Positions 36,650 through 46,645 of a stretch of DNA of 64,000 bases are shown here, piece by piece. Position numbers and translations under genes: made by a program. The notes under the pieces were generated by a model. The model was not told the origin of the DNA, did not search any database, and saw only the letters and a program-made list of their open reading frames with translations. This DNA is from Myxococcus sp. RHSTA-1-4 (lineage in GTDB: Bacteria > Myxococcota > Myxococcia > Myxococcales > Myxococcaceae), in contig NZ_JAIQDG010000017.1 of assembly GCF_020037125.1 (NCBI RefSeq), positions 124,001 through 188,000 of the forward strand, in the 5' to 3' direction. The stretch's first letter is position 1, and every line of letters begins with the position of its first letter.

Positions 36650-37378
36650 ATGAAGCTGGTTGGGAAGGCCGTGCTGGTGACGGGAGCGAGCCGGGGACTG
36701 GGCCAGGCGCTGATGGCCACCTTCGCCCGCCGGGGAGCCCGGGTGGTGGGCGTGTCGCGCCACGCAGGAGAAATGGAGGCCGCCGCCGCGGCCCTGCGAG
36801 AGGAGGGGCTGGACGTCCATGCCCTGGCGTACGACGTGGGGGACAAGGAATCCATCTACCCGTTGGTGGGCGCGGCCACCGCGCTGGTGGGCCCCATCGA
36901 CGTGCTGGTGAACAACGCGAGCACGCTGGGGCCCACGCCGCTGCCGCTGCTGCTGGACACCGCGTGCGAGGACCTGGGCCGGGTGCTGGAGGTCAACGTG
37001 GTGGGCCCCTTCCGGCTCACCAAGGCGGTGGCGGGAAGCATGGCGGTGCGGGGCCAGGGGCTGGTGCTGAACATCAGCTCCGACGCGGCGGTGTCCGCCT
37101 ACCCGCGCTGGGGCGCCTACAGCGTGTCGAAAATCGCCCTGGAGCACCTGGGCCGCATCTGGGCCGCGGAGCTGGAGGGCACCGGCGTGCGCTTCCTCAA
37201 CGTGGACCCGGGGGAGATGGACACGCGGATGTATCGCGACGCGGTGCCGGGCGCGGACTACGCCCAGCTCCAGCGTCCGGAGGGGGTGGCGGCGCGCCTC
37301 GTCACAATGATGGAGGGGCGGGCGGAGTCGCTGCCCTCCGGCACCCGCCTGGAGGCGGCGAAGCTGGAGGCCGCATGA
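36650..37378 (+). CDS. Short-chain dehydrogenase/reductase
   Basis: This 242-residue classical SDR has the cofactor loop TGASRGLG (residues 11-18), the structural NNAS motif, catalytic Ser in NISSDAA and the YSVSK active-site pair. It may use NADP(H), as the loop is followed by a Ser-Arg-His (SRH) stretch after the second strand. A purine-rich GGAGAGGAGGAG ribosome site precedes the ATG. Its stop overlaps the start of the QueA-like gene (ATGA), so the two form an operon, probably under the divergent XRE-cupin regulator. Substrate is unknown. Confidence 0.92.
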   Translation: MKLVGKAVLVTGASRGLGQALMATFARRGARVVGVSRHAGEMEAAAAALREEGLDVHALAYDVGDKESIYPLVGAATALVGPIDVLVNNASTLGPTPLPLLLDTACEDLGRVLEVNVVGPFRLTKAVAGSMAVRGQGLVLNISSDAAVSAYPRWGAYSVSKIALEHLGRIWAAELEGTGVRFLNVDPGEMDTRMYRDAVPGADYAQLQRPEGVAARLVTMMEGRAESLPSGTRLEAAKLEAA

Positions 37379-38400
37379 ATCCCGCGCGTTGGCCCAACGC
37401 CCACCCGGAGACGGGGCGCCTGCTGCACGTGGAGCCTCGCGCGGGCCGCTTCTCCGATGCCCATGTTGCGGACCTGCCTTCGCTGCTGCGCGCCGGTGAC
37501 CTGCTGGTGGTGAATGACGCCGCCACGCTGCCCGCCTCCCTGCCCGGGAGGACGGAGAATGGAGAGCGCATCGAGCTGCGGCTGCTGTCGCGCGAGCCGG
37601 ACGGCACCTGGACGGCGGTGCTCTTCGGCACGGGAGACTGGCGCAAGCGCACCGAGGACCGGCCGCCTCCGCCGGTGCTGCCCGTGGGCGCGCGCCTCGT
37701 CGCCGGGGGACTGCTGACGCGGGTGGTGGAGGTGCTGCCGCCCTCGCCCCGGCTGCTGCGCGTGGCCTTCGAGGAGTCCGGCGCGGCGCTGTGGGCGGCG
37801 CTGTACCGGGGCGGGCGTCCGGTGCAGTACGCGTACACCGAGGGGCCGCTGGCGCTGTGGCACGTGCAGACGGTGTATGGCGCGCGCCCGTGGGCCGTGG
37901 AGGCCCCGTCCGCGGGCCTGCCCCTCACCTGGAGCCTGCTGCTGGAGCTGCGGCGGCGGGGCGTGGCGCTGGCGTCCCTCACGCATGCCGCCGGGCTGTC
38001 CTCCACGGGGGACGAGGCGCTGGACGCGGCGCTGCCCCGGCCGGAGCGCTCGGACATTCCCGCGCACACGGTGGAGGCGGTGGAGCGTACGCGGGCGGCG
38101 GGCGGGCGCGTGGTGGCGGTGGGCACCACGGTGGTACGGGCCCTGGAGGGCCGCGCGGCACGGTACGGCGGGAAGCTGGTGGCGGGGGAGGAGACGACGG
38201 ACCTGCTCCTGGGGCCGGGCTACGTCCCCTGCGTGGTGCACGGGCTGCTCACCGGAGTGCACGAGCCGGGCAGCAGCCACCATGCGCTGCTCCAGTCCTT
38301 CGCGCCGCTGCCGCTGTTGCGCGAGGCGGCCGCGCACGCGGAGGCGCGCGGCTATCTGGGGCACGAGTTCGGCGACTCGTGCCTCGTGCTGGATGCGTGA
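37375..38400 (+). CDS. Divergent QueA-like S-adenosylmethionine:tRNA ribosyltransferase-isomerase
   Basis: The 341-residue protein has the QueA fold order and several motifs: the LRAGDLLVVNDAATLPA strand (QueA: GDLLVVNDTRV.PAR), LWHVQTVYGARPWAVEAPSAGL, and a C-terminal block with GTTVVRALE and FGDSCLVLD. True QueA transfers ribosyl from SAM to preQ1 in tRNA. Here AGLHFT is replaced by AGLPLT and the HVGLGTF motif by a THAAGLSST stretch, so this is a separate subfamily whose reaction may differ. It is coupled to the SDR gene rather than to tgt or queC-E genes. Confidence 0.75.
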   Translation: MNPARWPNAHPETGRLLHVEPRAGRFSDAHVADLPSLLRAGDLLVVNDAATLPASLPGRTENGERIELRLLSREPDGTWTAVLFGTGDWRKRTEDRPPPPVLPVGARLVAGGLLTRVVEVLPPSPRLLRVAFEESGAALWAALYRGGRPVQYAYTEGPLALWHVQTVYGARPWAVEAPSAGLPLTWSLLLELRRRGVALASLTHAAGLSSTGDEALDAALPRPERSDIPAHTVEAVERTRAAGGRVVAVGTTVVRALEGRAARYGGKLVAGEETTDLLLGPGYVPCVVHGLLTGVHEPGSSHHALLQSFAPLPLLREAAAHAEARGYLGHEFGDSCLVLDA

Positions 38401-38411
38401 GGCGGGGCCCG

Positions 38412-39632
38412 CTACTGAATCTGCGCCGGCTCCAGCTCCACCTTCACCCAGCCCGGCTTGCGCAGGTCGAAGTTGCGGTAGGCGTCGACGGCGCTGCCGA
38501 TGGGCTCCACGTGGGACAGGATGGCGGTGGGGTCCACCACGCCGGTACGCACCAGCTCCAGCAGCCGGGGGATGTACTTGCGGTGGTTGCAGTTGCCCAT
38601 CTTCAGCGTGAGGTTCTTGTTCATCGCCATGCCGATGGGGAACGTCTTCACCTGGTCCGGGTAGACGCCGATGATGGACAGCGTGCCCGCCTTGGCCAGT
38701 CCCTCCACGGCCCACATCAGCACCTGCGCGGGGGCGTCGCCGGGCACCCAGTTGTCACCCTTGGGGTTGGTGACGGGGGCGGCCTCCTTCACCTCGCGCT
38801 TGAACTCGGCCTTCTCCGCCTTGGCCTTCTTCGCCGCGGGGCCGTGGTGCGCGTGCACGGAGTCCACGCCCACCGCGTCGATGGCGCGGTCCACGCCGAT
38901 GCCGTTGGTGAGGCGCTTGAGCGTCTCGACAGGGTCCTCCTGGTCGAAGTTGATGACCTCGGCGCCCTGCGCGCGCGCCAGGTCCAGCCGGTCCTCGTGG
39001 CAGTCGATGGCGAAGACGCGGCCGGCGCCCAGCAGCTTCGCGCTGACGATGGCGAACAGGCCCACCGGCCCGCAGCCGAACACCGCCACGGTGTCGCCGG
39101 GTTTGATTTCCGCCAGCTCCGCGCCGAAGTAGCCGGTGGGGAAGATGTCGGAGATGAGGATGGCCTGCTCGTCGGTGACGCCCTCGGGAATCTTCACCAT
39201 GCCCACGTGCGCGAAGGGGACCCGCACCTTCTCCGACTGCATGCCGTTGAACGGACCGGTCTTCGCCGGGCCGCCGAAGAAGGCGGTGCCCGCCTCGGGC
39301 CCGTTGGGGTTCGCGTCGTTGCACTGGGCGTAGTAGCCGGCGCGGCAGTAGACGCAGTTGCCGCAGGCGATGGTGGAGCAGATGACGACCCGGTCGCCGA
39401 CGTTGAAGTTGCGCACGTCGTCCCCGAGCGACTCCACGTAGCCCACGCCCTCATGGCCGAGGATGGTGCCCGGCTTCATGCCCGGCATGGTGCCGCGAAT
39501 CATGTGCAGGTCCGTGCCGCAGATGGCGCTCGCGCTCAACCGGACGACGGCGTCCGTCGGCTTCTCGATGTTCGGCTCTTCCACCTCGTCGAGCCGGATG
39601 TCCCCAATCCCATGGAAAACGACAGCCTTCAT
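38412..39632 (-). CDS. Zinc-dependent alcohol dehydrogenase, formaldehyde-dehydrogenase-like
   Basis: This 406-residue medium-chain dehydrogenase has the catalytic zinc ligands (Cys38 in AICGTDLH; His-Glu in LGHEGVGYV), the structural zinc cluster (CGNCVYCRAGYYAQC), and the Rossmann loop FGCGPVGLFA. A Lys/Ala-rich insertion (KKAKAEKAEFKREVKEAA) of about 35 residues lies in the nucleotide domain, typical of the glutathione-independent formaldehyde dehydrogenase-like branch. The natural substrate cannot be told. The ATG at 39632 starts MKAVVFHG, the usual N-terminus. Confidence 0.9.
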   Translation of the reverse strand: MKAVVFHGIGDIRLDEVEEPNIEKPTDAVVRLSASAICGTDLHMIRGTMPGMKPGTILGHEGVGYVESLGDDVRNFNVGDRVVICSTIACGNCVYCRAGYYAQCNDANPNGPEAGTAFFGGPAKTGPFNGMQSEKVRVPFAHVGMVKIPEGVTDEQAILISDIFPTGYFGAELAEIKPGDTVAVFGCGPVGLFAIVSAKLLGAGRVFAIDCHEDRLDLARAQGAEVINFDQEDPVETLKRLTNGIGVDRAIDAVGVDSVHAHHGPAAKKAKAEKAEFKREVKEAAPVTNPKGDNWVPGDAPAQVLMWAVEGLAKAGTLSIIGVYPDQVKTFPIGMAMNKNLTLKMGNCNHRKYIPRLLELVRTGVVDPTAILSHVEPIGSAVDAYRNFDLRKPGWVKVELEPAQIQ

Positions 39633-39674
39633 CGCGCGCTCCTCCCCCCCGCGGGGGCCCTGGTGCCAGGCGAA

Positions 39675-39709
39675 CAAGGCCCGCCGTGAGGGCGGACCCG
39701 TGCGCCTTG
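39675..39709 (-). terminator. Hairpin between ppx and the alcohol dehydrogenase
   Basis: CAAGGC (39675-39680) and GCCTTG (39704-39709) enclose a second stem CCGCC/GGCGG with a five-base loop. The site lies about 80 bases downstream of the ppx stop on the minus strand and upstream of the next gene's start. It could end ppx transcription or act in the leader of the dehydrogenase gene. Confidence 0.4.
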
Positions 39710-39785
39710 GAGGCTGGGCATCGCCCGGGGTGGGGGCAAAGCTCGCGCCGCTTCCTCTTCCGGAAGGCGGCCGGGGGAGCGGGCG

Positions 39786-41300
39786 CTAGCGGGCGGCGCC
39801 CTGGTGGACGTGGAACGACAGCCGCTTGCCGAAGACGCGGCGGAAGTTCAGCACCTCATGCTCCACGTTCCACAACTCCAGGTCCACGGGCTGGCGGGTG
39901 TGCAGGTGCAGGGACACGCCCTCGCGGCCGTTGGTGACCTTGAAGTCCTTGATGGGCTGGTGGTGGCTGAGGTCCAGCGAGTTGGCCACGCGCAGGAGGG
40001 TGGCCAGCTTGCGCACGGTGCGGGCCTCGGTGGGGGTGAGCCCGTCCATGCCCGAGTGCGACAGGTCCGGCGGGCTGCGCCGGTGGTAGCGGGCGATGCG
40101 GGCCACCAGCTCGCGCTCGCGGTCCGCGAGGCCGGGGATGTCCGCGTTCCGGATGAGGTAGTACGTGTGCTTGTGGTGGCGCTCGTAGCTGACGGCATGG
40201 CCGATGTCGTGCAGCAGCGCGGCCACCTCCAGGTAGGGGCGGACCGACAGCGGGAGCTGGTGGAGGGCGGCGAGGCTGTCGAAGAGGGTGAGGGAGAGGC
40301 GGGAGACCTGGCGCGCGTGCTTCTCGTCGAAGAAGAAGCGCTGGCCCATGACGATGGCGGCGTCCGCGAGGCTGGGGTCCTCGCGCTCCGCGTCCTGGCG
40401 GTAGAGCAGGTCCACGAGGATGCCGTCGCGCAGGCCGCGGTTGACGACGCTGACGGACTCGATGCCCAGGTGCCGGGCCACGGCCTCCAGGATGACGGCG
40501 CCGGCGACGATGATGTCCGCGCGCTTGGGGTCGAAGCGCTTGCGCCGGCGCTCGGGGGACATCTCCGCGAGCGTGTCCACGGTGCTCGTGAGCTGGCGCA
40601 CGGTGGCGTTGCCGCTGTTCTCGCTGGAGGCGAAGGACACCACGGCGTTGATGGTGCCGGACGAGCCGAGCGCCACGCGGGGCAGGTGGGGCGGGCGCTC
40701 CGGGAGCATCTTGCGCAGGGACTCGTAGACGAAGCTGCGCATGAGCCGGAGCTGCTTGGGCGTCACCGTGCGGGAGGCGTCGAAGACCTCGGTGAGGCGC
40801 ACGGCGCCGAGGTTGAGGCTCCAGAGGTTGTCGGGCTTCTCGCCCACGGCGGTGGCCACCTCGGTGCTGCCGCCGCCGATGTCGACGAGCAGCGAGCGCG
40901 TGCCGGGCGGCTTGCGGTGGAGGACGCCGAGGCAGATGAGGCGGGCCTCCTCCTTGCCGCTGACGACCTCCAGGTTGAGGCCGGCCTCCTCGCGCACGCG
41001 GCGGACGATGTCGTTGCTGTTGCGGGCCTCACGCAGGGCGCTGGTGGCCACGGCGCGCACCTGGGCCTTGTGGCGGCGGCAGAGGGCGGCGTAGCGGCGC
41101 AGGGTGGAGAGCAGGCGCTCGGCGGTCTCCTCCGGCATGGCGCCGGTGGCGAAGACGCCCTCGCCCGGGCGGATGGGGTCGCGCTCCTGGTGCAGCGTCT
41201 CGAGCGCGCCGTCGGCGTCCGGCCGGGCCAGCTCCAGGCGCACGGCATTGGTGCCCACGTCGATGGCGGCGAGAACGGGGTGTAGGGCACGGGAGGGCAT
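39786..41300 (-). CDS. ppx: Exopolyphosphatase/guanosine pentaphosphatase (Ppx/GppA)
   Basis: The 504-residue enzyme hydrolyses terminal phosphates of polyphosphate and/or pppGpp. The ASKHA ATPase-fold motifs are clear: AAIDVGTNAVRLE near the start, ATSALREARN, VDIGGGSTEV and LGSSGTI. The C-terminal third is an HD-type helical domain (LLHDIGHAVSYERHHKHTYY), as in long Ppx proteins. It stands alone, with no ppk gene beside it in this window. Confidence 0.94.
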   Translation of the reverse strand: MPSRALHPVLAAIDVGTNAVRLELARPDADGALETLHQERDPIRPGEGVFATGAMPEETAERLLSTLRRYAALCRRHKAQVRAVATSALREARNSNDIVRRVREEAGLNLEVVSGKEEARLICLGVLHRKPPGTRSLLVDIGGGSTEVATAVGEKPDNLWSLNLGAVRLTEVFDASRTVTPKQLRLMRSFVYESLRKMLPERPPHLPRVALGSSGTINAVVSFASSENSGNATVRQLTSTVDTLAEMSPERRRKRFDPKRADIIVAGAVILEAVARHLGIESVSVVNRGLRDGILVDLLYRQDAEREDPSLADAAIVMGQRFFFDEKHARQVSRLSLTLFDSLAALHQLPLSVRPYLEVAALLHDIGHAVSYERHHKHTYYLIRNADIPGLADRERELVARIARYHRRSPPDLSHSGMDGLTPTEARTVRKLATLLRVANSLDLSHHQPIKDFKVTNGREGVSLHLHTRQPVDLELWNVEHEVLNFRRVFGKRLSFHVHQGAAR

Positions 41301-41420
41301 GGCGTGGTGCCGAGTGTAGGGTGCGACGGCACGCGGCGCAGCGGGAATGGCACCCGGCTGCCCGGCGGGCGGGCGTGTGACAGGAATGTTGCGAGGGGCG
41401 CCCGCGTGCCCGTGTGTGGG

Positions 41421-42326
41421 TCAGTCAAGGAAGCGGCGCTCCCAGCGGCGGGCTTCATCCGGGTCGAGCCCGAGGAGGTTCTCGCCGAAGCAGGTCCACG
41501 GCTCCAGCACGCGCGCCAGCTCCCGGTAGGCGGGGAGGTCCTTGCCCTGCTCGGTGTCCCCGGCTTCGGGCCAGGGGCCGAGCGTGACGACGGCGCGGTC
41601 ACCCTCCAGCTCCTGCACGGTGGTTCCTGGCGTGTGGAGGCGGGAGCGCAGGCCGGAGACTCCGCCCAGCTCGCAGAGCACGGGCTGGCCCAGGAAGGTC
41701 AGCCAGGAGGGGCCATGGACACGCGTGCCGATGCGCAGGGATGTCATGCTCGGGTGGAGCACATCCATTCCGGGGTAACGGAAGCAGTATTTGAGGACTT
41801 CGCGGTCGACACCCGACTCGTCGAGGTGGCAGTTGAACGAGAGCCCCGCGTTACCAGAAGAGAAGGGCAGAGGAGCGGCAAGCTCCAGCATGAGCTCGCG
41901 CATCTTCTGGGGACCATGGCGCTCCAGGAGTTCGTCGGGTAGCCAATAGGAGACCGCACAGACCTCCTCTGGCTTGTAGAAGATGGAGGCCGGGTCGAGC
42001 GATTTCCCGAGATAATCGACAAGGTATCTCTCTTGCTCTCCGGCCGCGCTGATGAGTCGAACCGAGGCAGATGGCCCTTCCAGCATCTCGCGGTGGAGAT
42101 GCTCCCACACACGCTCATCGAAGCGTTGCCACTCCCCATCGGCGCCCGCATACCAACTCAGGGCCTGGGGACCCACGGCTCGCCGGTAGGCCTCGATTGA
42201 GTGCAGCACGCTTCGAGCAAGCTCCGAATGAGAACGAGGCATGTAGAAACAGGCACTCAGTCCATCTCGAATCCAGAGAGACCCATCCCGCGCGAGGGCA
42301 CGAATGTCCGGGTGGTGTTCATTCAT
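41421..42326 (-). CDS. DUF3396 protein, probable immunity protein
   Basis: The 301-residue product matches DUF3396 (now often called type VI immunity family) by overall layout: FYMPRSHSELARSVLHSIEA, LSWYAGADGEWQ, then SVRLISAAGEQERYLVDYLG, FSSGNAGLSFNCH and a C-terminal LPAYRELARVLEPW segment. There is no signal peptide, so it is cytoplasmic. Its ATG overlaps the stop of the upstream lipoprotein nuclease-like gene by four bases, the usual order for toxin then immunity. Confidence 0.75.
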   Translation of the reverse strand: MNEHHPDIRALARDGSLWIRDGLSACFYMPRSHSELARSVLHSIEAYRRAVGPQALSWYAGADGEWQRFDERVWEHLHREMLEGPSASVRLISAAGEQERYLVDYLGKSLDPASIFYKPEEVCAVSYWLPDELLERHGPQKMRELMLELAAPLPFSSGNAGLSFNCHLDESGVDREVLKYCFRYPGMDVLHPSMTSLRIGTRVHGPSWLTFLGQPVLCELGGVSGLRSRLHTPGTTVQELEGDRAVVTLGPWPEAGDTEQGKDLPAYRELARVLEPWTCFGENLLGLDPDEARRWERRFLD

Positions 42327-43135
42327 GGCGTGGCCCCCAACCGGGGAATGATTTGAATGGGACCGTGCCGTGGATTGAGCGCGTTCTTGTACACGATGTT
42401 CTGTGCCTGCCCTGCGTATGCATGCCCCTGCGGATACAGCGGCCAGGGTGGGAGCTGGGTGGGGTTCACACAGGGAAATTTGAAATCGTAGATCGCCAGG
42501 ACATGGAGCGGGTCACCTGTATGGATGACGACGTCCGGCGCAACCGTTCCCTTCAGTTCATTGCCGCGTCCCTGCCTGAGCAGCGACCGTACCGTCTCTT
42601 CGCTCACGAACTCCCACTTCCTCGTATCCGGGTTGTAGCGATACCGCGGCTCCAGGCTGAACCCTCCAGGGCGTAACTCGTTCAATTTCTTCTGGGCGCA
42701 CTCGTGCGCAACCTTGTGCATCTCCGTGCCCAATTTCCTGGCCCATGACACGGGTTTCTTCTGGGAGTCCTCCTTTGCTTCGGCCTTGCACTTCTCCTCG
42801 GTTGGAGGCACCCCGTTGAGCAGGCTCAAGATCACCTCCGAGCGTGCCGCATCAGCGCACGCCTCCAGCATCTCTTGAATGTGGTCGCGCTGCTCCTCAG
42901 TCAGCGCCCGCACCACCATGTTGCCCGCAGTGCCCACCGAGGCCGCCACCTGCACCGGCCTGCTCATGGGCACGACAGCCTCTTCCCCCGCCATCCGCGC
43001 GCACAGCGCCGGGGTCTGCCGGCACGAAGCCGTCGCGGAGTCCAGTCCGTAGCGGCCCGTCCTCCCACGCTCCGGCGTCCCCGCGCACCCGGCGAGCACC
43101 AGCCCACCCACAGCAATCAACATCCACCGCGGCAT
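42323..43135 (-). CDS. Lipoprotein with C-terminal PD-(D/E)xK-like nuclease toxin domain
   Basis: The 270-residue protein starts with a lipoprotein signal (IAVGGLVLAGC, Cys about residue 18). The central part is helical with several Cys. The C-terminal domain reads PDVVIHTGDPL, then AIYDFKFPCVN, PPWPLYPQGHAYAGQAQNIVYK and a final PIQIIPRLG. The PD...DxK spacing with the downstream Gln/Tyr-Lys helix resembles restriction-endonuclease-fold toxins. With the overlapping DUF3396 gene it looks like an effector-immunity pair. A GTG four codons upstream is an alternative start. Nuclease activity is inferred. Confidence 0.6.
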   Translation of the reverse strand: MPRWMLIAVGGLVLAGCAGTPERGRTGRYGLDSATASCRQTPALCARMAGEEAVVPMSRPVQVAASVGTAGNMVVRALTEEQRDHIQEMLEACADAARSEVILSLLNGVPPTEEKCKAEAKEDSQKKPVSWARKLGTEMHKVAHECAQKKLNELRPGGFSLEPRYRYNPDTRKWEFVSEETVRSLLRQGRGNELKGTVAPDVVIHTGDPLHVLAIYDFKFPCVNPTQLPPWPLYPQGHAYAGQAQNIVYKNALNPRHGPIQIIPRLGATP

Positions 43136-43234
43136 GTCCCCTCCCACACGCGCCGACCCGCGGCGCCGCGAGAGCGGGACTCTAGGAAGCTCGCACGCAC
43201 CACCGGAATACGGGGAATCCGCGGTCCCGCCCCC

Positions 43235-44365
43235 TCACCGCCGCCGCCGCCGGCCGATGAAGCTGGCGAACCGCTCCGCGAAGCGCGCCACCGCGAGGCC
43301 CAGGATGTCCAGCAGCCACTGCTGCAACCCCGAGCGTGCGCAGTCCTCCAGGAACACGCGCCGCGACAGCTCCATGTGCCTCTCCAGCCAGAGCGCCGAC
43401 TGCGCCGCCACGCCCGGCTCCTCCACCTCCACCAGCGTCTCCAGATTCACCAGCGACAGCGGGTCCAGGTTGAAGCTGCCCACCAGCAGCTTCTTCCCAT
43501 CCATCACCGCCGCCTTCGCGTGCAGCGTGGACGCCGTCCACTCGTGGATGCTCACGCCCGCGCGCAGGAAGTCGCGGTACAGCCGCATCGTCGCCGCGCG
43601 CGCGAACACCACGTCGCTGCGCCCGGCCAGCAGCAGGGACACCTTCACGCCTCGCCGGGCCGCCCGCTTCAGCGCCCGCACGAAGGCCACGTCCGGCAGG
43701 AAGTACGCATGTGCCAGCACCAGCTCGCGCGTCGCCCCGTCAATCGCGGAGATGTACCGCTTGCGCAGCCGGTGCCCGCCGCCGAAGCCCGACAGGAAGA
43801 CGCTCACCGGCCCCGACGTCAGCGCTGACGTCCCCGCGTGCAGCTTCGCCCCGAGCTGCCGGCAGATGTCGCCCCGAAGCTCCACCGCCAGGTCCGCCCA
43901 GCCGGGCTCGTTACCGTGCGCGGCGTACGCGTCCCCGATGTTGATGCCTCCCAGGAACGCCACCGCGTCATCCACCAGGAGAATCTTCCGGTGGTTGCGC
44001 CACGAGCGGCCCGTGAAGAGCGAGGTGAGCGGGTTGTACACGCGCACCGTCGCACCGGCGGCCTTCAGCGTCTCCGTCAGGTGACTGCTGGAATTCATGC
44101 TGCCCCAGCCGTCCACCACCACCTTCACCACCACACCCCGCCGCGCCGCTGCCACGAGTGCGTCCACGAAGCGCGCGCCTACACCTTCACGCTCGAAGGT
44201 GTACACCTCCAGGTGCACCCGCTGTTTCGCGGAGGCGATGGCCTCCAGCATCCGCGGGTACGCCTCCGTCCCGCCATCCAGCAGGGTGATTCGCTCTTCC
44301 GGCGCCTCCCGGGAGGAGGGGAGGGCCGGAGCGAGCGGTGGGGAAGGCTGGGCTTCGGGGCGCAC
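43235..44365 (-). CDS. Phospholipase D/cardiolipin synthase-like protein
   Basis: The 376-residue product has two PLD-type HKD motifs: NHRKILLVDD (followed by AFLGGINIGD) and LHAKAAVMDGKKLLVGSFNLD. These form the phosphatidyl-transfer active site of the family. Overall order and the LLDGGTEAYPRMLEAI start resemble bacterial cardiolipin synthase ClsB-type enzymes. No clear N-terminal membrane helix is seen, and the C-terminus ends in a basic RRRRR tail that could contact membrane phospholipids. Confidence 0.9.
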   Translation of the reverse strand: MRPEAQPSPPLAPALPSSREAPEERITLLDGGTEAYPRMLEAIASAKQRVHLEVYTFEREGVGARFVDALVAAARRGVVVKVVVDGWGSMNSSSHLTETLKAAGATVRVYNPLTSLFTGRSWRNHRKILLVDDAVAFLGGINIGDAYAAHGNEPGWADLAVELRGDICRQLGAKLHAGTSALTSGPVSVFLSGFGGGHRLRKRYISAIDGATRELVLAHAYFLPDVAFVRALKRAARRGVKVSLLLAGRSDVVFARAATMRLYRDFLRAGVSIHEWTASTLHAKAAVMDGKKLLVGSFNLDPLSLVNLETLVEVEEPGVAAQSALWLERHMELSRRVFLEDCARSGLQQWLLDILGLAVARFAERFASFIGRRRRR

Positions 44366-44394
44366 ATCCCCACCCTACCGCTCCCTGAGCGGAA

Positions 44395-44431
44395 GCGGGA
44401 CAGCCTCCCGGTGACACCGGTGCCGTCCCGC
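44395..44431 (-). terminator. Hairpin after the small lipoprotein gene
   Basis: GCGGGAC (44395-44401) pairs with GTCCCGC (44425-44431), with a further CCGGTG-a-CACCGG palindrome inside. It lies just downstream of the minus-strand lipoprotein gene and upstream of the phospholipase-like gene, so it probably separates the two transcripts. Confidence 0.5.
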
Positions 44432-44442
44432 CCGCGTGGGAC

Positions 44443-44649
44443 TCAGTCGTCGTGCTTGCGCGCGCCCTTCCCCTTGCCCTTGTGACGGCACTTATCGCCG
44501 TCCCAGTACTGGCTCGGATGGCACTCCTTGCTGCTGAGCCTGGACTTCTTCGACTTGGGCGGAGGTGAGTCCTTGTATACGCGGTGGTAGATGCAGCCCT
44601 GAAGTGAGACCAGGGCGAGGACGGGGATGAGGAATCGGAGATTCTTCAT
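44443..44649 (-). CDS. Small lipoprotein with basic C-terminus
   Basis: The 68-residue product has a lipoprotein signal peptide ending in LQGC (Cys about residue 19). The remainder is very basic, with Lys-rich stretches (PPPKSKKSR, KGKGKGARKH) and two Cys around ECHPSQYWDGDKC, which may form a disulfide. Function is unknown. It is divergent from the Ser/Thr kinase gene. Confidence 0.7.
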   Translation of the reverse strand: MKNLRFLIPVLALVSLQGCIYHRVYKDSPPPKSKKSRLSSKECHPSQYWDGDKCRHKGKGKGARKHDD

Positions 44650-44770
44650 GGGGCCACACAGGGTAGCGGACTCCACCGTGGAGTCATCCCCCCTCGGACC
44701 CGCTCGCCCGGTGGATGGCCACACGGCCATCCCATCGACGCTGTGCGCGCGCTCCGCTACCCTCCGGCCC

Positions 44771-45862
<1,092 letters not shown>

Positions 45863-45879
45863 GGCGGGGGGAGGACTCC

Positions 45880-46074
45880 ATGGGACGCATCATCACCTTC
45901 ATCCTGGGCGTGGGCGTCGTCGTCTGGGTGCTCTGGTACGTCATGTACCGGCCCACAACGCAGACGGGCCCCGAAGCAGCCGCCCACCGCCTGGAGAACG
46001 TGCGGCAGACGGCCGGCCAGGTGGAGGCGGACCTCCAGCAGAAGGCGGAGGACCTCCTCCAGAAGACGGAGTAG
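45880..46074 (+). CDS. Small single-pass membrane protein
   Basis: The 64-residue product has one N-terminal membrane helix (residues 4-23, IITFILGVGVVVWVLWYVMY) and an amphipathic, probably coiled-coil tail (LENVRQTAGQVEADLQQKAE). GGGGGGAGGA a few bases upstream is a strong ribosome site. It begins 17 bp after the kinase stop, so it may be a kinase partner or substrate. I recognise no family. Confidence 0.7.
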   Translation: MGRIITFILGVGVVVWVLWYVMYRPTTQTGPEAAAHRLENVRQTAGQVEADLQQKAEDLLQKTE

Positions 46075-46087
46075 GCGGAAGGCCGCT

Positions 46088-46450
46088 TCAGGCCTTCTTC
46101 TTCTCGTGCGTGACGGTGACGATGGTGCCGATGCCGCCGCGCACGAAGAAGTCGCCCACCACGGTGAGCTTGCGCGGCTGGATGGCCTTGATGATGTCGT
46201 CCGCGATGGTGTTGGTGACCTTCTCGTGGAAGGCCCCCTCGTTGCGGTAGGCCCACATGTAGAGCTTGAGGCTCTTGAGCTCCACGCAGAGCTGGTCCGG
46301 CACGTAGGAGATCTTGAAGCGGGCGAAGTCCGGCTGGCCCGTCAGGGGGCACAGGCAGGTGAACTCCGGGCAGTCGAAGGCGATCTCGTAGTCGCGCTCG
46401 GGTGCCGGGTTGGGGAAGGTCTGAAGTTCCTTGGACGGCTGCGAAGGCAT
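46088..46450 (-). CDS. queF: NADPH-dependent 7-cyano-7-deazaguanine reductase QueF
   Basis: The 120-residue type I QueF reduces preQ0 to preQ1 in queuosine synthesis. Signature elements are present: [14 protein letters not shown] with the catalytic second Cys, the QueF motif [20 protein letters not shown] and the C-terminal VRGGIGT. The ATG at 46450 gives the usual short N-terminus. It stands alone between convergent and divergent neighbours; a QueA-like gene exists 8 kb away but in another operon. Confidence 0.94.
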   Translation of the reverse strand: MPSQPSKELQTFPNPAPERDYEIAFDCPEFTCLCPLTGQPDFARFKISYVPDQLCVELKSLKLYMWAYRNEGAFHEKVTNTIADDIIKAIQPRKLTVVGDFFVRGGIGTIVTVTHEKKKA

Positions 46451-46645
46451 GACGCTGTCGTCTACCACACTGACGCTGAGTGTCATCCCTTACGTCCGTG
46501 TCGGCTCGCCGCCCGCCTCCAGGGGCATCTGTCGGCCCCTCAACGCGTCTGGCGTCCACCAGCGGGGAATCCGGGGGGAGGGCCGGTTGTCGGCCCGGCG
46601 GGGGGCTCATAATCCACGCTGGGTTTCTCCCCCCGCCCCGAGCAC

